Origin: SLJK01 sp964567295
GTDB lineage: Bacteria; Bacillota; Dethiobacteria; DTU022; UBA8154
Direction: 5' to 3'
DNA: 54,024 nucleotides
Assembly (NCBI GenBank): GCA_964567295.1
Contig: CAZMLU010000008.1
Location: 1 to 54,024 of the forward strand
How positions within the stretch are numbered: the stretch's first letter is position 1; each line of letters starts with the position of its first letter. Below are positions 32,804 to 42,326 of the stretch, piece after piece. The translations under genes were made by a program, and so were the position numbers. Under the pieces are notes generated by a model. It saw nothing but the letters and a program-made list of their open reading frames with translations. It was not told the origin of the DNA and ran no database searches.

Positions 32804-34642
32804 TCAGGGATATATAAGGTGAGGAGGATAATCCCCGTCTTCTACACCTGCAGACTCCTCCCTTAATCTTTCTATCTCTACTTGGGGCATGGTAAGAATC
32901 TCCAGGAACTCCCGGGAAGGCTTTATGCGCCAGAGATGATTTTCCAGACGTATCTCCCATTCTTCCTCCGCCAATTCAAAATGGAACTCTTCCACCCCCA
33001 TCTGCACTTCCAGGTTTATCGTTAAGGGTGCACCTTGAAAATGTTCTTCTTTCACATCGGGGCGCTCTATCTCCACTGACATAGGCCTTACATTCCAGAG
33101 GTCTTTCCAGTCAGAATAATTGCGGTAGTTTAAGTTTAACTCTGGGGCTTTTATATGCACCGGCAGGGCTTCCTTCCACTCCCCCGCCCGCAAGGCATTA
33201 ACAAAGACCTCCACTGCTTCAACAGGGGTGCGACCCAGGGCATCTCTGCCTTCTTCACGCCTGAGGCTTTCATGCTCCTCTATCAGCCGGTCAGCCTCTT
33301 CAGTCGTAAGAAAAGACTCGGGTTGATAACGGTTATTGGCCTTCCAGAGCAGGTACTCGTCAATACCCAACTCCGCGGCTGCCTCTATCTGCTGACGGAT
33401 TTCAGCGGGTCCATAGCCTATATTGCCGCGGATCCAGGAAGCGGTAAAGCTCTGCAACCAGGGCCTGATGATGGCTGGCTCTTCCAGCGGTGCGCTTCGT
33501 TTCAGGGAATCTTTTAGCGCATGCCAGACTGTCTCCCTGGGCCTGGCATCGGGGACATCAAAGCCGAAATAACCGGGTCCGTAATGGCTGGGATAGACCA
33601 TGGGGCATATATAATCGACATGGTCGGCTATTTTTTCCCAGGTCTGCCCTATCCGATCCGAATCGCCCCAAGAAGTAGATATAACCCCAAATACATCGGC
33701 CGAGAGGTAGACATCATACTCGATGAGTTCCTCCCCTGCATAGATTAAAAAATCCCTTATCAGCTCATCCTTTTCCAGTTCATTCTGGGCCGGATAGTAA
33801 GCATCCCGGTCCAGATCCCTTGCATTTTCAGGGAAGCGAACATAGTCGAACTGTATTTCTCGAAAACCCATCAGTGCTGCTTCGCGTGCAATGGCAATGT
33901 TGTAATCCCAGATCTTTTTCTCGTACGGATCCACCCAGGATACTCCTTTGCGGTCCCTCCAAAGCCCCCCCTCGTTCTTATGTATAGACCAGTCTGGTCT
34001 TTGTTCCGCCAGGTGTGGATCCCTAAAAACCACAACTCGGGCAATGGTATAGATATCTCTATCGTTCAACTCTTCTATAACAGATTTAATATCTTTGATT
34101 GGAACCGCTTGATTAGCTCCAACCTCTTCCACAATCTCAATTTCGCTATTATAAGACATGACTCCGTGATCATTTTTTACGTCAATCACCAGGGAGTTAA
34201 GCTCCGTGGTCTCTAACATCTCCAGAATACTACTATAACGCGACTCCAGGCCTATGGAATGTCCCGTCAGGTAAAGACCGCGCGCTTTGACAGGCGGGTT
34301 ATCTCGTTCCCAGTCCAGGGGAGGCAAGGGAACATAAAGAGAACCCAATTCTTCCTTACGTCGCTCCTCCAATTTTTCACGCTCTTTTTTTGCCTGCTCG
34401 GCCTCTTCTTCCTCTCTAAGACGTCTTTCTTCCTCTGTCTCTTCAGCTGTCTCCTCCTGGTCTACACTTTCTTTAGCAGAATCATCAGCTTCATTGTCCT
34501 TTTCAGAGACATCATACTCTTCCCCGGTTAATGTTGAGCCGCATCCTCCGGCAGCTAAAAGAAAAACAAGCACAAAAATCATAAAATACATAATAACACC
34601 TTTTTTGGGAAAGAAAAAAAACAGGGGAAAATACTGACGCAT
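32804..34642 (-). CDS. DUF4015-type putative glycoside hydrolase lipoprotein
   Basis: The 612 residues have a basic-hydrophobic N-terminus ending in LLAAGGC, a weak lipobox. A long Glu/Arg-rich segment of likely coiled coil follows (about 40-100), then a TIM-barrel-like DUF4015 domain (about 110-450) with LVIDVKNDHGVMSY, REIQFDYVRFPE and DYICPMVYPSHY. DUF4015 proteins are predicted sugar hydrolases; the acidic residues in FDYVRFPE would suit a catalytic site. I chose ATG at 34642 because GGGAGG lies six bases upstream and it keeps a KK before the hydrophobic stretch; ATG at 34591 is also possible. It likely acts at the cell surface. Confidence 0.8.
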   Translation of the reverse strand: MRQYFPLFFFFPKKGVIMYFMIFVLVFLLAAGGCGSTLTGEEYDVSEKDNEADDSAKESVDQEETAEETEEERRLREEEEAEQAKKEREKLEERRKEELGSLYVPLPPLDWERDNPPVKARGLYLTGHSIGLESRYSSILEMLETTELNSLVIDVKNDHGVMSYNSEIEIVEEVGANQAVPIKDIKSVIEELNDRDIYTIARVVVFRDPHLAEQRPDWSIHKNEGGLWRDRKGVSWVDPYEKKIWDYNIAIAREAALMGFREIQFDYVRFPENARDLDRDAYYPAQNELEKDELIRDFLIYAGEELIEYDVYLSADVFGVISTSWGDSDRIGQTWEKIADHVDYICPMVYPSHYGPGYFGFDVPDARPRETVWHALKDSLKRSAPLEEPAIIRPWLQSFTASWIRGNIGYGPAEIRQQIEAAAELGIDEYLLWKANNRYQPESFLTTEEADRLIEEHESLRREEGRDALGRTPVEAVEVFVNALRAGEWKEALPVHIKAPELNLNYRNYSDWKDLWNVRPMSVEIERPDVKEEHFQGAPLTINLEVQMGVEEFHFELAEEEWEIRLENHLWRIKPSREFLEILTMPQVEIERLREESAGVEDGDYPPHLIYP

Positions 34643-34877
34643 ATAAACCTCCCTCTCGATAGTAGATAGCCAAGCTTTCGACCTCTTTTGATATGGCAAA
34701 CCAAGAAGCTTTGATTACATTTCATACTACCTGATCTTTCTTGAAAAGTCTATCCTCATGGAAAAATTTTTAAGGATTCCTTTCAATTGCATCCAACTGG
34801 TAGAAGTGATAGAATAACTGGGAAATATTGATTTATAAGAAAGAAAGCGAGCGGAGAAGAGAGGATGGATAACCGCC

Positions 34878-35462
34878 ATGGGAGAGAGCACTAAAAAGGA
34901 AACAGGGGCAGGGGCAAAAAAGGAGCTTCTGGATATGTTTTTCCTTTTTTTCAAGCTCGGGGCTTTTACCTTCGGAGGTGGTTTTGCCATGATTCCACTT
35001 ATCCGGCATGAATTGATTGTGCGGAAAAACTGGGTAAATGAAGATGAATTTTTAACCAGACTCGTCATTGCACAATCATTTCCGGGACCTATAGTGGTCA
35101 ATTTTTCGCTGCTGAACGGTTATCTGTTCCGTGGAATCAAAGGAGGGCTCTTCTCGTTGATAGGGGCGATCCTGCCATCCTTCCTGATCATCCTGACTAT
35201 AGCCATCTTTCTGTGGCATTACCACGAACATGAGATAGTCCAGGCAGCTTTTATGGGAATCAGGCCCGTAGTAGTAGCCCTGATCATCTCGGCAGCTTAT
35301 AAGTTAGGAAAGCCCATATTTTTGCAAACACGGCTTCTCATCACTTTTCTTTTATTTCTAGCAGGACTCATTCTTTTAAATATACACCCGGCCTTTATTA
35401 TTCTCCTGGGAGCAGCACTAGGGTTTTTTTGGCCCATTAAATCCATGAGGAACGAGGAGTAG
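34878..35462 (+). CDS. Chromate-transporter-family protein, first half
   Basis: The 194-residue protein is one half-unit of the CHR family: about six hydrophobic segments after a charged N-terminus, with FTFGGGFAMIPLIRHEL (about 30-46) and AQSFPGPIVVNFS (about 65-77). Two-half CHR proteins work as a pair. Whether chromate, sulfate or another anion is moved is not known. The next gene starts two bases after its stop. Confidence 0.88.
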   Translation: MGESTKKETGAGAKKELLDMFFLFFKLGAFTFGGGFAMIPLIRHELIVRKNWVNEDEFLTRLVIAQSFPGPIVVNFSLLNGYLFRGIKGGLFSLIGAILPSFLIILTIAIFLWHYHEHEIVQAAFMGIRPVVVALIISAAYKLGKPIFLQTRLLITFLLFLAGLILLNIHPAFIILLGAALGFFWPIKSMRNEE

Positions 35463-35464
35463 CC

Positions 35465-35992
35465 ATGTTCGTATTATTGATAGAACTCTTTTTTTCCTTT
35501 TTTAAGGTGGGCATATTTGGGTTCGGAGGAGGATATGCCATGCTGGCGCTCCTGGAACATGAAATAGTGAGAAGCCAGGGCTGGATGAACGTGTCAGAAT
35601 TGGTTGATGTTATTGCGGTGGCGGAGATGACCCCGGGGCCTGTCGCAATTAATGCAGCCACCTTTGTCGGTTACCAGGTGGCCGGGTTGTATGGAGCCAT
35701 AACTGCAACGGTGGGAGTGGTATTCCCCTCCCTATTGATTATTGTCCCCGCCACAAAAATTATTATGCAAAATTACAGTTCCAGCAGGCTGCATGATATC
35801 TTGGAGGGAATCAGGCCCTCAGTCATTGCCCTTATCGGACTGGCTGCCTTCGTAATCGGCGGAAGTTCTATCGTGGACTGGAAGTCAGCCTTACTGACTG
35901 CAGGATCTCTGCCCCTTCTTTTTTTTACCAGACTCAGCCCCCTGACGCTCATTGGCTTGGGCGCAATAGCAGGCATCCTACTCTACATGTAG
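35465..35992 (+). CDS. Chromate-transporter-family protein, second half
   Basis: The 175-residue protein repeats the CHR pattern: GIFGFGGGYAMLALLEHE (about 17-34) and AEMTPGPVAINAATFVGY (about 55-72). It is placed immediately after the first half, so the two surely form one heteromeric transporter in the membrane. Confidence 0.88.
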   Translation: MFVLLIELFFSFFKVGIFGFGGGYAMLALLEHEIVRSQGWMNVSELVDVIAVAEMTPGPVAINAATFVGYQVAGLYGAITATVGVVFPSLLIIVPATKIIMQNYSSSRLHDILEGIRPSVIALIGLAAFVIGGSSIVDWKSALLTAGSLPLLFFTRLSPLTLIGLGAIAGILLYM

Positions 35993-36083
35993 GCAAGCTG
36001 ACAGAGCAAGTAACAGCGAGCTTCACTCACGTGGTTCGGCAAAACAGGCAAACTTTACCGTCAAGAGCTTACTCAGGTTACCG

Positions 36084-36590
36084 CTAGAACCAGTGTTCTA
36101 TAACTCCCCAGTCATACATACGTACATCATATTCTTCATCATCTTCTTCGAAGTTCCAGCTCACACCTACATAACTGTTATCCTGGAAGTCGTCTACGAG
36201 TTTTTCCTTGAAGACCGAGGATGGAATTTCTTCCTGCCAGTTTTCCAACTCTACTCGCATGCTAAACCTTAATTCCTCTCCAGGGTTAACAACATCAAAA
36301 TACTCCTTTTCTAACTCATCAATAAAAGGATGGGTAAGAGGACTTTTCATAACCAGGGTCACATCTTTGGCAAGCTCATCACCCTCGTAATTTACAATAC
36401 AAGAGGCCGTTAAAATTATGTTGTCCTCCGTTACCTCCATGTTGGAAATTCTTTCCTGAACAACCCAAACATTTTCCCAGTATCTATCAGGCCGGTATTC
36501 TGCTATTGCTTCTCTTTCCTCAACCATTTTACATCCGACAAGCATACTAAAAACAAAAAGCATTGCCATAATAAGGAGCAGTTTTTTCAC
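36084..36590 (-). CDS. Uncharacterised small lipoprotein
   Basis: The 168 residues start with a clear lipoprotein signal (MKKLLLIMAMLFVFS, lipobox LVGC, Cys about 20). The mature part is acidic with alternating beta-like segments, resembling Ig-like folds with an NPGEELRF turn, but I cannot assign a family. It lies alone on the minus strand, convergent with the chromate pair. Confidence 0.75.
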   Translation of the reverse strand: MKKLLLIMAMLFVFSMLVGCKMVEEREAIAEYRPDRYWENVWVVQERISNMEVTEDNIILTASCIVNYEGDELAKDVTLVMKSPLTHPFIDELEKEYFDVVNPGEELRFSMRVELENWQEEIPSSVFKEKLVDDFQDNSYVGVSWNFEEDDEEYDVRMYDWGVIEHWF

Positions 36591-36666
36591 CTTGTTGTCC
36601 CCTCTCTTTACCGGGCGTAACTTGATATATTTATTTTCATTGTAAGCTCTTAACCAAAATAACTTA

Positions 36667-37401
36667 TCAATCTTTTAATGCGCTAAGTATGGAACGAAGC
36701 CTCTCCCTGTAGCCAGCATTTTCAATAATAGTACCGGTTACAACCACATCTGCTCCGGCCTGCCTGACCCGACGGGCATCAATTGCGGTTCTGATTCCGC
36801 CCCCGACAATAAGGGGTATGGAAATCTCCTTCTTGACGGCCCGTATCATTCCTGCAGGGATGGGTTGGGCCGCACTTGTGCCCGCTTCAAAATAGACATA
36901 CTCCATACCAAAAAGTTCGGCGCCTACAGCATAACTTGCCGCCAGCCAGTAATTGTCCCTGGGAACAGGCTCTACCTTGGCCATATCCACCATTTTCATC
37001 CCCGGCTCGACAATAACATAGCCGACGGAAATAGTTTCAATCTCCATTCTCTTCAATACTATGGAAACCTTGGACTGCCCCCCGCAGACAAAGCTCGTAT
37101 TCTTCGAATTTAACAGACTGGGGAAGAAAAGAGCATCGAATGAAAAAGAAAGAGCCTCAGCACCCGTTGGAGAATAAACCAGGGGGATCGAAATCTTATC
37201 CCTGATGGAAAGGGTGGTGTCCAGTAAATCCCTCTGTGTAAGTCCGCCTAGTCCCGTTACCAGTATGAGATCACTTCCAACTTCTTGCGCGGTAAGAGCA
37301 AGGCGTCCAGCTACTTCCGGTGATTGCTTCATCGGATCAATGAGGGTTATATGGACTGTTCCTCTGCCTATCCTTTCAGCCAAGTAATCAAATATACTCA
37401 T
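36667..37401 (-). CDS. Geranylgeranylglyceryl-phosphate-synthase-family protein (archaeal-type)
   Basis: The 244-residue TIM-barrel protein aligns by eye with group II GGGP synthases: VHITLIDPMKQSP (about 16-28), FFPSLLNSKN (about 92-101), YVYFEAGTSA (about 168-177) and LIVGGGIRTA (about 198-207). These enzymes join sn-glycerol-1-phosphate to a prenyl chain through an ether bond, as in archaeal lipids; bacterial relatives exist. The usual IDPDK reads IDPMK and YLEAGSGA reads YFEAGTSA, so the activity may be shifted. No glycerol-1-phosphate dehydrogenase is nearby. It is upstream of the ribosomal-cluster terminator in the same direction. Confidence 0.82.
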   Translation of the reverse strand: MSIFDYLAERIGRGTVHITLIDPMKQSPEVAGRLALTAQEVGSDLILVTGLGGLTQRDLLDTTLSIRDKISIPLVYSPTGAEALSFSFDALFFPSLLNSKNTSFVCGGQSKVSIVLKRMEIETISVGYVIVEPGMKMVDMAKVEPVPRDNYWLAASYAVGAELFGMEYVYFEAGTSAAQPIPAGMIRAVKKEISIPLIVGGGIRTAIDARRVRQAGADVVVTGTIIENAGYRERLRSILSALKD

Positions 37402-37489
37402 AATCCATCTTCCCCAGTTTCTTTTAGTTTCTTATAATAAATTATAATAGACTTTTGACAGTTTGACAACCACTAAGATTCTTTGAAAA

Positions 37490-37521
37490 AACAAAAAAGC
37501 TGACATTCTGCTCCTGTCAGC
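37490..37521 (-). terminator. Terminator of the ribosomal supercluster
   Basis: GCTGACA (37499-37505) pairs perfectly with TGTCAGC (37515-37521) around a 9-base loop. On the minus strand it is followed by TTTTTTG. It lies 38 bases past the rpsI stop. Confidence 0.8.
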
Positions 37522-37559
37522 CTTTAAGAGAAATGGCTACAACCTGCTTTTGCTGTTTA

Positions 37560-37952
37560 TTAACGCTTAGAAAATTGTGGTGCGCGCCTGGCTTTTTTCA
37601 AGCCGTATTTTTTGCGCTCCTTCATGCGGGGGTCCCTGGTCAGAAAACCTTCGTTCTTTAAAACGGGGCGGAAATCTTCGTCGGCGACCAAAAGTGCTCT
37701 GGCAATGCCGTGCCTTATGGCACCGGCTTGACCCGTAATTCCGCCACCTTCTACCTTGACAAAGACATCAAATTTATTCAACATACCGGTTGCCTCCAGG
37801 GGACGGCGAACCTGCACTCTTAATGTCTCCAGTCCGAAGAAATCATTAAGTTCCCGGTTATTAACAACAATATTTCCATCTCCAGGCAACAGGCGAACTC
37901 GGGCAATAGATTTTTTTCGGCGTCCTGTCCCGTAATAATGTAGCTGCGCCAA
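37560..37952 (-). CDS. rpsI: Small-subunit ribosomal protein S9
   Basis: The 130 residues end in the typical S9 tail (KKYGLKKARRAPQFSKR) that reaches the ribosomal P site. The start is TTG at 37952. It is the last gene of the cluster, 41 bases after rplM, with a terminator behind it. Confidence 0.97.
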   Translation of the reverse strand: MAQLHYYGTGRRKKSIARVRLLPGDGNIVVNNRELNDFFGLETLRVQVRRPLEATGMLNKFDVFVKVEGGGITGQAGAIRHGIARALLVADEDFRPVLKNEGFLTRDPRMKERKKYGLKKARRAPQFSKR

Positions 37953-37993
37953 TATTTTCCCTCCTTTCCCTCAAATCTAGCAGCGCTGATTAT

Positions 37994-38446
37994 TTATCGT
38001 GCAACTCTCTTGGCCACAAATTCCCACTTTTCGGGTTTTTGAGGTTCATGTAGGTGTTCTGGGCCAGCGTAAATCCTTAGTTTTTTGAGCATGGCTCTTC
38101 CCAAGCGATTGGAGGGAAGCATTCTTTTCACAGCCAGATAAACGGCTCGCTCAGGATTTTTTTGCAAAAACTCATCGTACCGTATCTTCTTAATGCCACT
38201 AGCATAACCAGAATGTCGGTAATAATACTTTTGAATTTCTTTCCGGCCCGTAAGGACTACCCGGGAAGCATTAATAACTACGATATGATCTCCCGTATCT
38301 ACGTGGGGCGTATAAGTGGGCTTGTGCTTTCCCCTTAACAGTCTGGCAACTTCGCTAGCCAACCTTCCCAGGGGAAGACCTGTTGCGTCTATTACATACC
38401 ACTTGCGGTCAACATCTTCCTCTCGTGCCATATATGTCGTGCGCAT
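37994..38446 (-). CDS. rplM: Large-subunit ribosomal protein L13
   Basis: The 150 residues match L13 (RKWYVIDATGLPLGRLAS at about 14-31, and GDHIVVINA). It starts at ATG 38446 with a weak ribosome site, so some coupling with truA is possible. L13 and S9 are normally adjacent, as here. Confidence 0.97.
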   Translation of the reverse strand: MRTTYMAREEDVDRKWYVIDATGLPLGRLASEVARLLRGKHKPTYTPHVDTGDHIVVINASRVVLTGRKEIQKYYYRHSGYASGIKKIRYDEFLQKNPERAVYLAVKRMLPSNRLGRAMLKKLRIYAGPEHLHEPQKPEKWEFVAKRVAR

Positions 38447-38553
38447 CGCTTTATCTGCCCGGCAAAAACCAATAGTCTACCGGACAGAAACTGCACACCT
38501 CCTTTCTCGTCGAAATGGCGACGCCTTCTTTCTTAAACACTACAAAGCATATT

Positions 38554-39335
38554 TTAATACATCAGTTCCCACCAGTCAAGTTTAAGATCTTCACGCTGCA
38601 CGGGATATTGTACTTTTTCCAGGCATAAACCTGCAGCCGGGGCAGCTTTCCCCGCTTGACGGCGGTCCTTGCTCTGCAAAATTTTTTCTATCTCTTGCGG
38701 TTCTCTTTTTCCCAAACCTACCTCTACCAGGGTGCCTGTTATATTCCTGACCATTTTGTAGAGAAATCCGCTTCCCTCGAATATCAACCGAACTAAGGAA
38801 CCCTGCTGTTCAATCTCCAAAGAAAAAAGGGTGCGTACTGTACTTTTTAATAGCGTACCTGAAGACTGGAAAGCTTTAAAATCGTGCTTGCCCAAAAGCA
38901 TATCTGCTCCTTCCCTTATTCTCTGTAAATCGAGAGGTTGGGAAATATGCCAGCTGTAACGTCTCCTGAAAACGTCGGGAAAATAATTGTTATCAATGGA
39001 ATAAGAGTAGTTTTTTTTTCCGCTTCTTTCCTGGGGCTGAAATGTTCATTGACCAGTGCAGCATCCAGAGCCACAATATCCCCAGGAAACACACCGTTAA
39101 GGGCTAAAGGTATTCTCTCTACAGGGATCATGTGAGGCGCCGAAAAACAGATAACCTGACCCCTAGCATGGACCCCTGCATCTGTTCTACCCGCCGGTTC
39201 TATCCTTGTTTTACGGCCGTAAAGTTTGAGCAAGCCGTTCTCCACGATCTCCTGAATGCTCAGGGCATTCAGCTGCATTTGAAATCCGTGATAATCAGTC
39301 CCATCGTAAGAAAGAACGACTTTATATTTTGACAA
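38554..39335 (-). pseudogene. truA: tRNA pseudouridine synthase A, frameshifted in a run of nine A
   Basis: The N-terminal frame starts at TTG 39335 behind GGAGG and holds YDGTDYHGFQMQ and the catalytic block EPAGRTDAGVHARGQV with its Asp. The frame is lost at a run of nine A on the minus strand (39011-39019). One extra A, or two fewer, would continue correctly as NYSYSIDNNYFPDVFRRRY and then LGKHDFKAFQSSGT through to 38554. All of TruA is therefore encoded, in two frames. It could be a real lesion, a sequencing error, or a slippage site where RNA polymerase restores the frame. TruA modifies tRNA positions 38-40. Confidence 0.85.
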
Positions 39336-39376
39336 TAGAACACCTCCGCGCCCCACTAAGGAACCTTCCTTCACTT

Positions 39377-40177
39377 TTAGATGCCGCTTAACACTATCCC
39401 CGCCAATACAGCTCCAACGGTAACAATCCCAATATAGTCCACCATTCCCGTATGCAGCTCACGCATCTTGGTTCGCCCTTCACCGCCCTGGTAACAGCGG
39501 GCTTCCATGGCCACAGCCAATTCGTCTGCCCGGCGGAAAGCACTCACAAATAGCGGAACCAGCAAGGGCACCAGGTTTCTTGCACGGCGGAATATATTCC
39601 CTGTTTCGAAGTCTGCCCCCCTGGCCATTTGGGCTTTGCGGATCTTATCACTTTCTTCCATTAAGGTGGGAATAAATCTCAGGGCTATTGTCATCATCAT
39701 TGCAATCTCATGTCCGGGAACGCCCAACCTCCGAAAGGGACGCAGCCAATATTCGATGCCGTCGGCAAAAGATATCGGGGAGGTGGTCAAGGTAATCATG
39801 AGCGTGGTGACAACCAACAGGGCAAGCCGCAGGGTCATGAATGAACCCATTGCCACTCCCGCTTCCTCTATGGTCAACATACCCCAGCGCCAGTAAACCT
39901 GGCCACCCTTGGTAAAAAGAAAATGCAGGATTAGCGTAAATATTATTATATAGAGCACCGGTTTTAAACCCCGCAAAAAATAGCGCCAGGGAAGGCCGGA
40001 AGCGATAAATATCGCGGATATAAAAAGCCCGTAGAATAAAAAACCTGTGAAAGACTTGATCAGAAAGAGTGCCACGATTAAGATTAGAAGGGCAACCAGC
40101 TTGACCCGGGGATCAAGCCGGTGCAAGACAGACTCTCCGGGCAGATAATGTCCCAGTGTTATGCTACGCATGCTCAC
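39377..40177 (-). CDS. ecfT: ECF transporter transmembrane protein EcfT
   Basis: The 266-residue membrane protein has the two coupling motifs of EcfT, ARGADF (about 185-190) and EARCY (about 222-226), after about five membrane helices. It links the two ATPases to interchangeable vitamin-binding S subunits, none of which is encoded here. GTG at 40177 follows GGAGG. It overlaps ecfA2 by four bases. Confidence 0.94.
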   Translation of the reverse strand: MSMRSITLGHYLPGESVLHRLDPRVKLVALLILIVALFLIKSFTGFLFYGLFISAIFIASGLPWRYFLRGLKPVLYIIIFTLILHFLFTKGGQVYWRWGMLTIEEAGVAMGSFMTLRLALLVVTTLMITLTTSPISFADGIEYWLRPFRRLGVPGHEIAMMMTIALRFIPTLMEESDKIRKAQMARGADFETGNIFRRARNLVPLLVPLFVSAFRRADELAVAMEARCYQGGEGRTKMRELHTGMVDYIGIVTVGAVLAGIVLSGI

Positions 40178-41034
40178 CGGTGAACCTCCCCGTAGAGACG
40201 TAGAATCTCCTCTCCAGCTTCTTCCACGTTAAAAATATCCGTCCGGACCTTTTTGCCGCATTCTCTCATCCTGGTTAACAAATAAGTGAGTGGGGGCATC
40301 TCCAGGCCAGACTCCTTAATAGTAGCCGGAGAATTAAAAACCACCGAAGGCGTTCCTTCCAGAACCATCTTGCCCTGGGAAAGAACAAAGAGTCTATCTG
40401 CCAGGCGGGAAACCTCTTCCATGTTATGAGTAACAAGGATCACCGTAAGGTTTTCTTCCCGGTGCAGCATGCTTATCGTCTCCATAAACTGCCGTCTTCC
40501 TAGAGGATCCATGCCTGCTGCGGGTTCATCCAGGATAATCACTTCCGGGTCCATGGCCATAATACCGGCCATGGCAGCTCTTCTTTTCTCGCCCCCGCTC
40601 AGAGAGAAGGGGGAACGATCCTTATAAGAAGAGTAGTTTAGTCCCATCAATTCCATGCTATAGCGGACGCTCTTCTCCACTTCACCGTTTTTCAGCCCCA
40701 GATTGCGAGGTCCAAAAGCAATATCCTTAAAAACCGTTTCTTCAAAAAGCTGATGTTCCGGAAATTGAAAAAGAAGGGCAATCCGGGAGCGCAATTGGCG
40801 CAGCCCCGTCCCTTCAGTCCATACATTTTTACCGTTGATCAGGAGTTCTCCCTCTGTAGGTTTCAAAAGACCGTTAAAGTGTTGCACCAGGGTAGATTTG
40901 CCGGAACCTGTTTCACCAATTATGCCGACAAACTCGCCTTTCTGGACGGTTAAATTGATATTTTGCAGAGCTCGAACCTGAAAAGGGGTTCCCGGCATAT
41001 ACGTATAAGACAGGCGGCGAGCTTCAATTAACAT
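40174..41034 (-). CDS. ecfA2: ECF transporter ATPase EcfA2
   Basis: The 286-residue ATPase has IGETGSGKSTLVQHF (about 36-50), LSGGEKRRAAMAGI and VIILDEPAAGMDP. It is the second energising subunit for group II ECF vitamin transporters. Its start overlaps the ecfA1 end by seven bases. Confidence 0.94.
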   Translation of the reverse strand: MLIEARRLSYTYMPGTPFQVRALQNINLTVQKGEFVGIIGETGSGKSTLVQHFNGLLKPTEGELLINGKNVWTEGTGLRQLRSRIALLFQFPEHQLFEETVFKDIAFGPRNLGLKNGEVEKSVRYSMELMGLNYSSYKDRSPFSLSGGEKRRAAMAGIMAMDPEVIILDEPAAGMDPLGRRQFMETISMLHREENLTVILVTHNMEEVSRLADRLFVLSQGKMVLEGTPSVVFNSPATIKESGLEMPPLTYLLTRMRECGKKVRTDIFNVEEAGEEILRLYGEVHR

Positions 41035-41858
41035 AAAACGTTCACCAGCTGTTCCATCCTCAAAACTCCATAAGAAATCTCGATCCCGCCCTGCCTAAGA
41101 ATATGAGCCAGCCTGGGAACCGTAGGAACTTCTAAACCCAGATCTCCCAGATCCAGTTCCCCACTAAATATCTCCTTCGGCTGCCCAATCCTTATTATTT
41201 TCCCCGCAGCCAAGATGACCACCTGATCTGCTTCCAGGGCCTCCTCCATGGAATGGGTTATATGCACCACTGTAATCTTTTCACGGTTGTTGAGCTGTTT
41301 AACGGTATTAAGTACCTCCATGCGGCCGCGCGGATCTAACATAGCAGTGGGTTCGTCAAGCACCAAACAGCGAGGCCTCATCGCAATTATCCCGGCGATA
41401 GAGAGTCTCTGTTTCTGCCCTCCCGAAAGCAAATGGGGGGATTGTTTGGCATAAGAACTAAGCCCGATCCTGTCCAGGGTTTCGTCCACCCTGCGGCGGA
41501 TGAGTTCCGGCGCCATTCCCAGGTTTTCCAGGCCAAACGCCACATCTTCTTCCACAGTGGTAGCTACAATCTGATTATCCGGGTTTTGAAAAACCATCCC
41601 TACGCGGCGCCGTATTTCCCAACGATGGCGCTCCTCAGAGGTGGAAAAACCATCTACTATTACTTCCCCTGAGGTTGGCATAAGAAGCGCATTAAAATGC
41701 CTGGCCAGGGTAGATTTGCCCGATCCGTTTGGTCCAACCAGGGCAACATAGCTCCCTTCCTCTATCTCCAAGGAAAGATCTTCTAAGGCCCTGATCGTTT
41801 CAGTACCACTCAATTGATAATTGTAGGTCAGGTTCTTTACCTGGATGATGGCTTCCAA
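41028..41858 (-). CDS. ecfA1: ECF transporter ATPase EcfA1
   Basis: The 276-residue ATPase carries VGPNGSGKSTLARHF, LSGGQKQRLSIAGI and CLVLDEPTAMLDP. I chose TTG at 41858 because AGGTGG precedes it; an upstream TTG at 41888 lacks a good ribosome site. It follows rplQ, the usual order in Firmicutes. Confidence 0.93.
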   Translation of the reverse strand: MEAIIQVKNLTYNYQLSGTETIRALEDLSLEIEEGSYVALVGPNGSGKSTLARHFNALLMPTSGEVIVDGFSTSEERHRWEIRRRVGMVFQNPDNQIVATTVEEDVAFGLENLGMAPELIRRRVDETLDRIGLSSYAKQSPHLLSGGQKQRLSIAGIIAMRPRCLVLDEPTAMLDPRGRMEVLNTVKQLNNREKITVVHITHSMEEALEADQVVILAAGKIIRIGQPKEIFSGELDLGDLGLEVPTVPRLAHILRQGGIEISYGVLRMEQLVNVLC

Positions 41859-41903
41859 ATTTCCACCACCTAAGGTGTGATTAAGCAAAGAAACTCTAAC
41901 AGC

Positions 41904-42242
41904 TTATACCAGCTCTAAAAGAACCATAGGAGCACCATCACCCCTGCGCGGTCCCTTTTTCATGATCCTGGTATAACCTCCGTCCCTTCCTTCGAATCGA
42001 GGTCCAATTTTTTCAAAGAGCTTGGTTACTGCGTCTTCGTCCAGCAGATATGAAAGTGCATTCCTGCGTGAATGAAGGTCACCTTTCTTGGCGGCTGTAA
42101 TCATACTCTCAATAATTGGCTTCACTTCTTTAGCTTTTGTCTCAGTAGTTTCTATCCGTTCTGCTATAATAAATGAGGTAACCATATTGCGCATAAGTGC
42201 TTTACGGGGACCCCTTTTCCTACCAAACTTACGGTGGCTCAT
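41904..42242 (-). CDS. rplQ: Large-subunit ribosomal protein L17
   Basis: The 112 residues start MSHRKFGRKRGPRKALMRN, typical L17, and hold YTRIMKKGPRRGDGAPM near the end. It lies between rpoA and ecfA1. Confidence 0.97.
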   Translation of the reverse strand: MSHRKFGRKRGPRKALMRNMVTSFIIAERIETTETKAKEVKPIIESMITAAKKGDLHSRRNALSYLLDEDAVTKLFEKIGPRFEGRDGGYTRIMKKGPRRGDGAPMVLLELV

Positions 42243-42326
42243 GTTAAACGCCGCAGCCTTCGTCCTTAAACAGGTCCGAAGAAACCCGGCACAGCACCTC
42301 CCTTCCTTAAAAGGTGTTTCCAGTAA

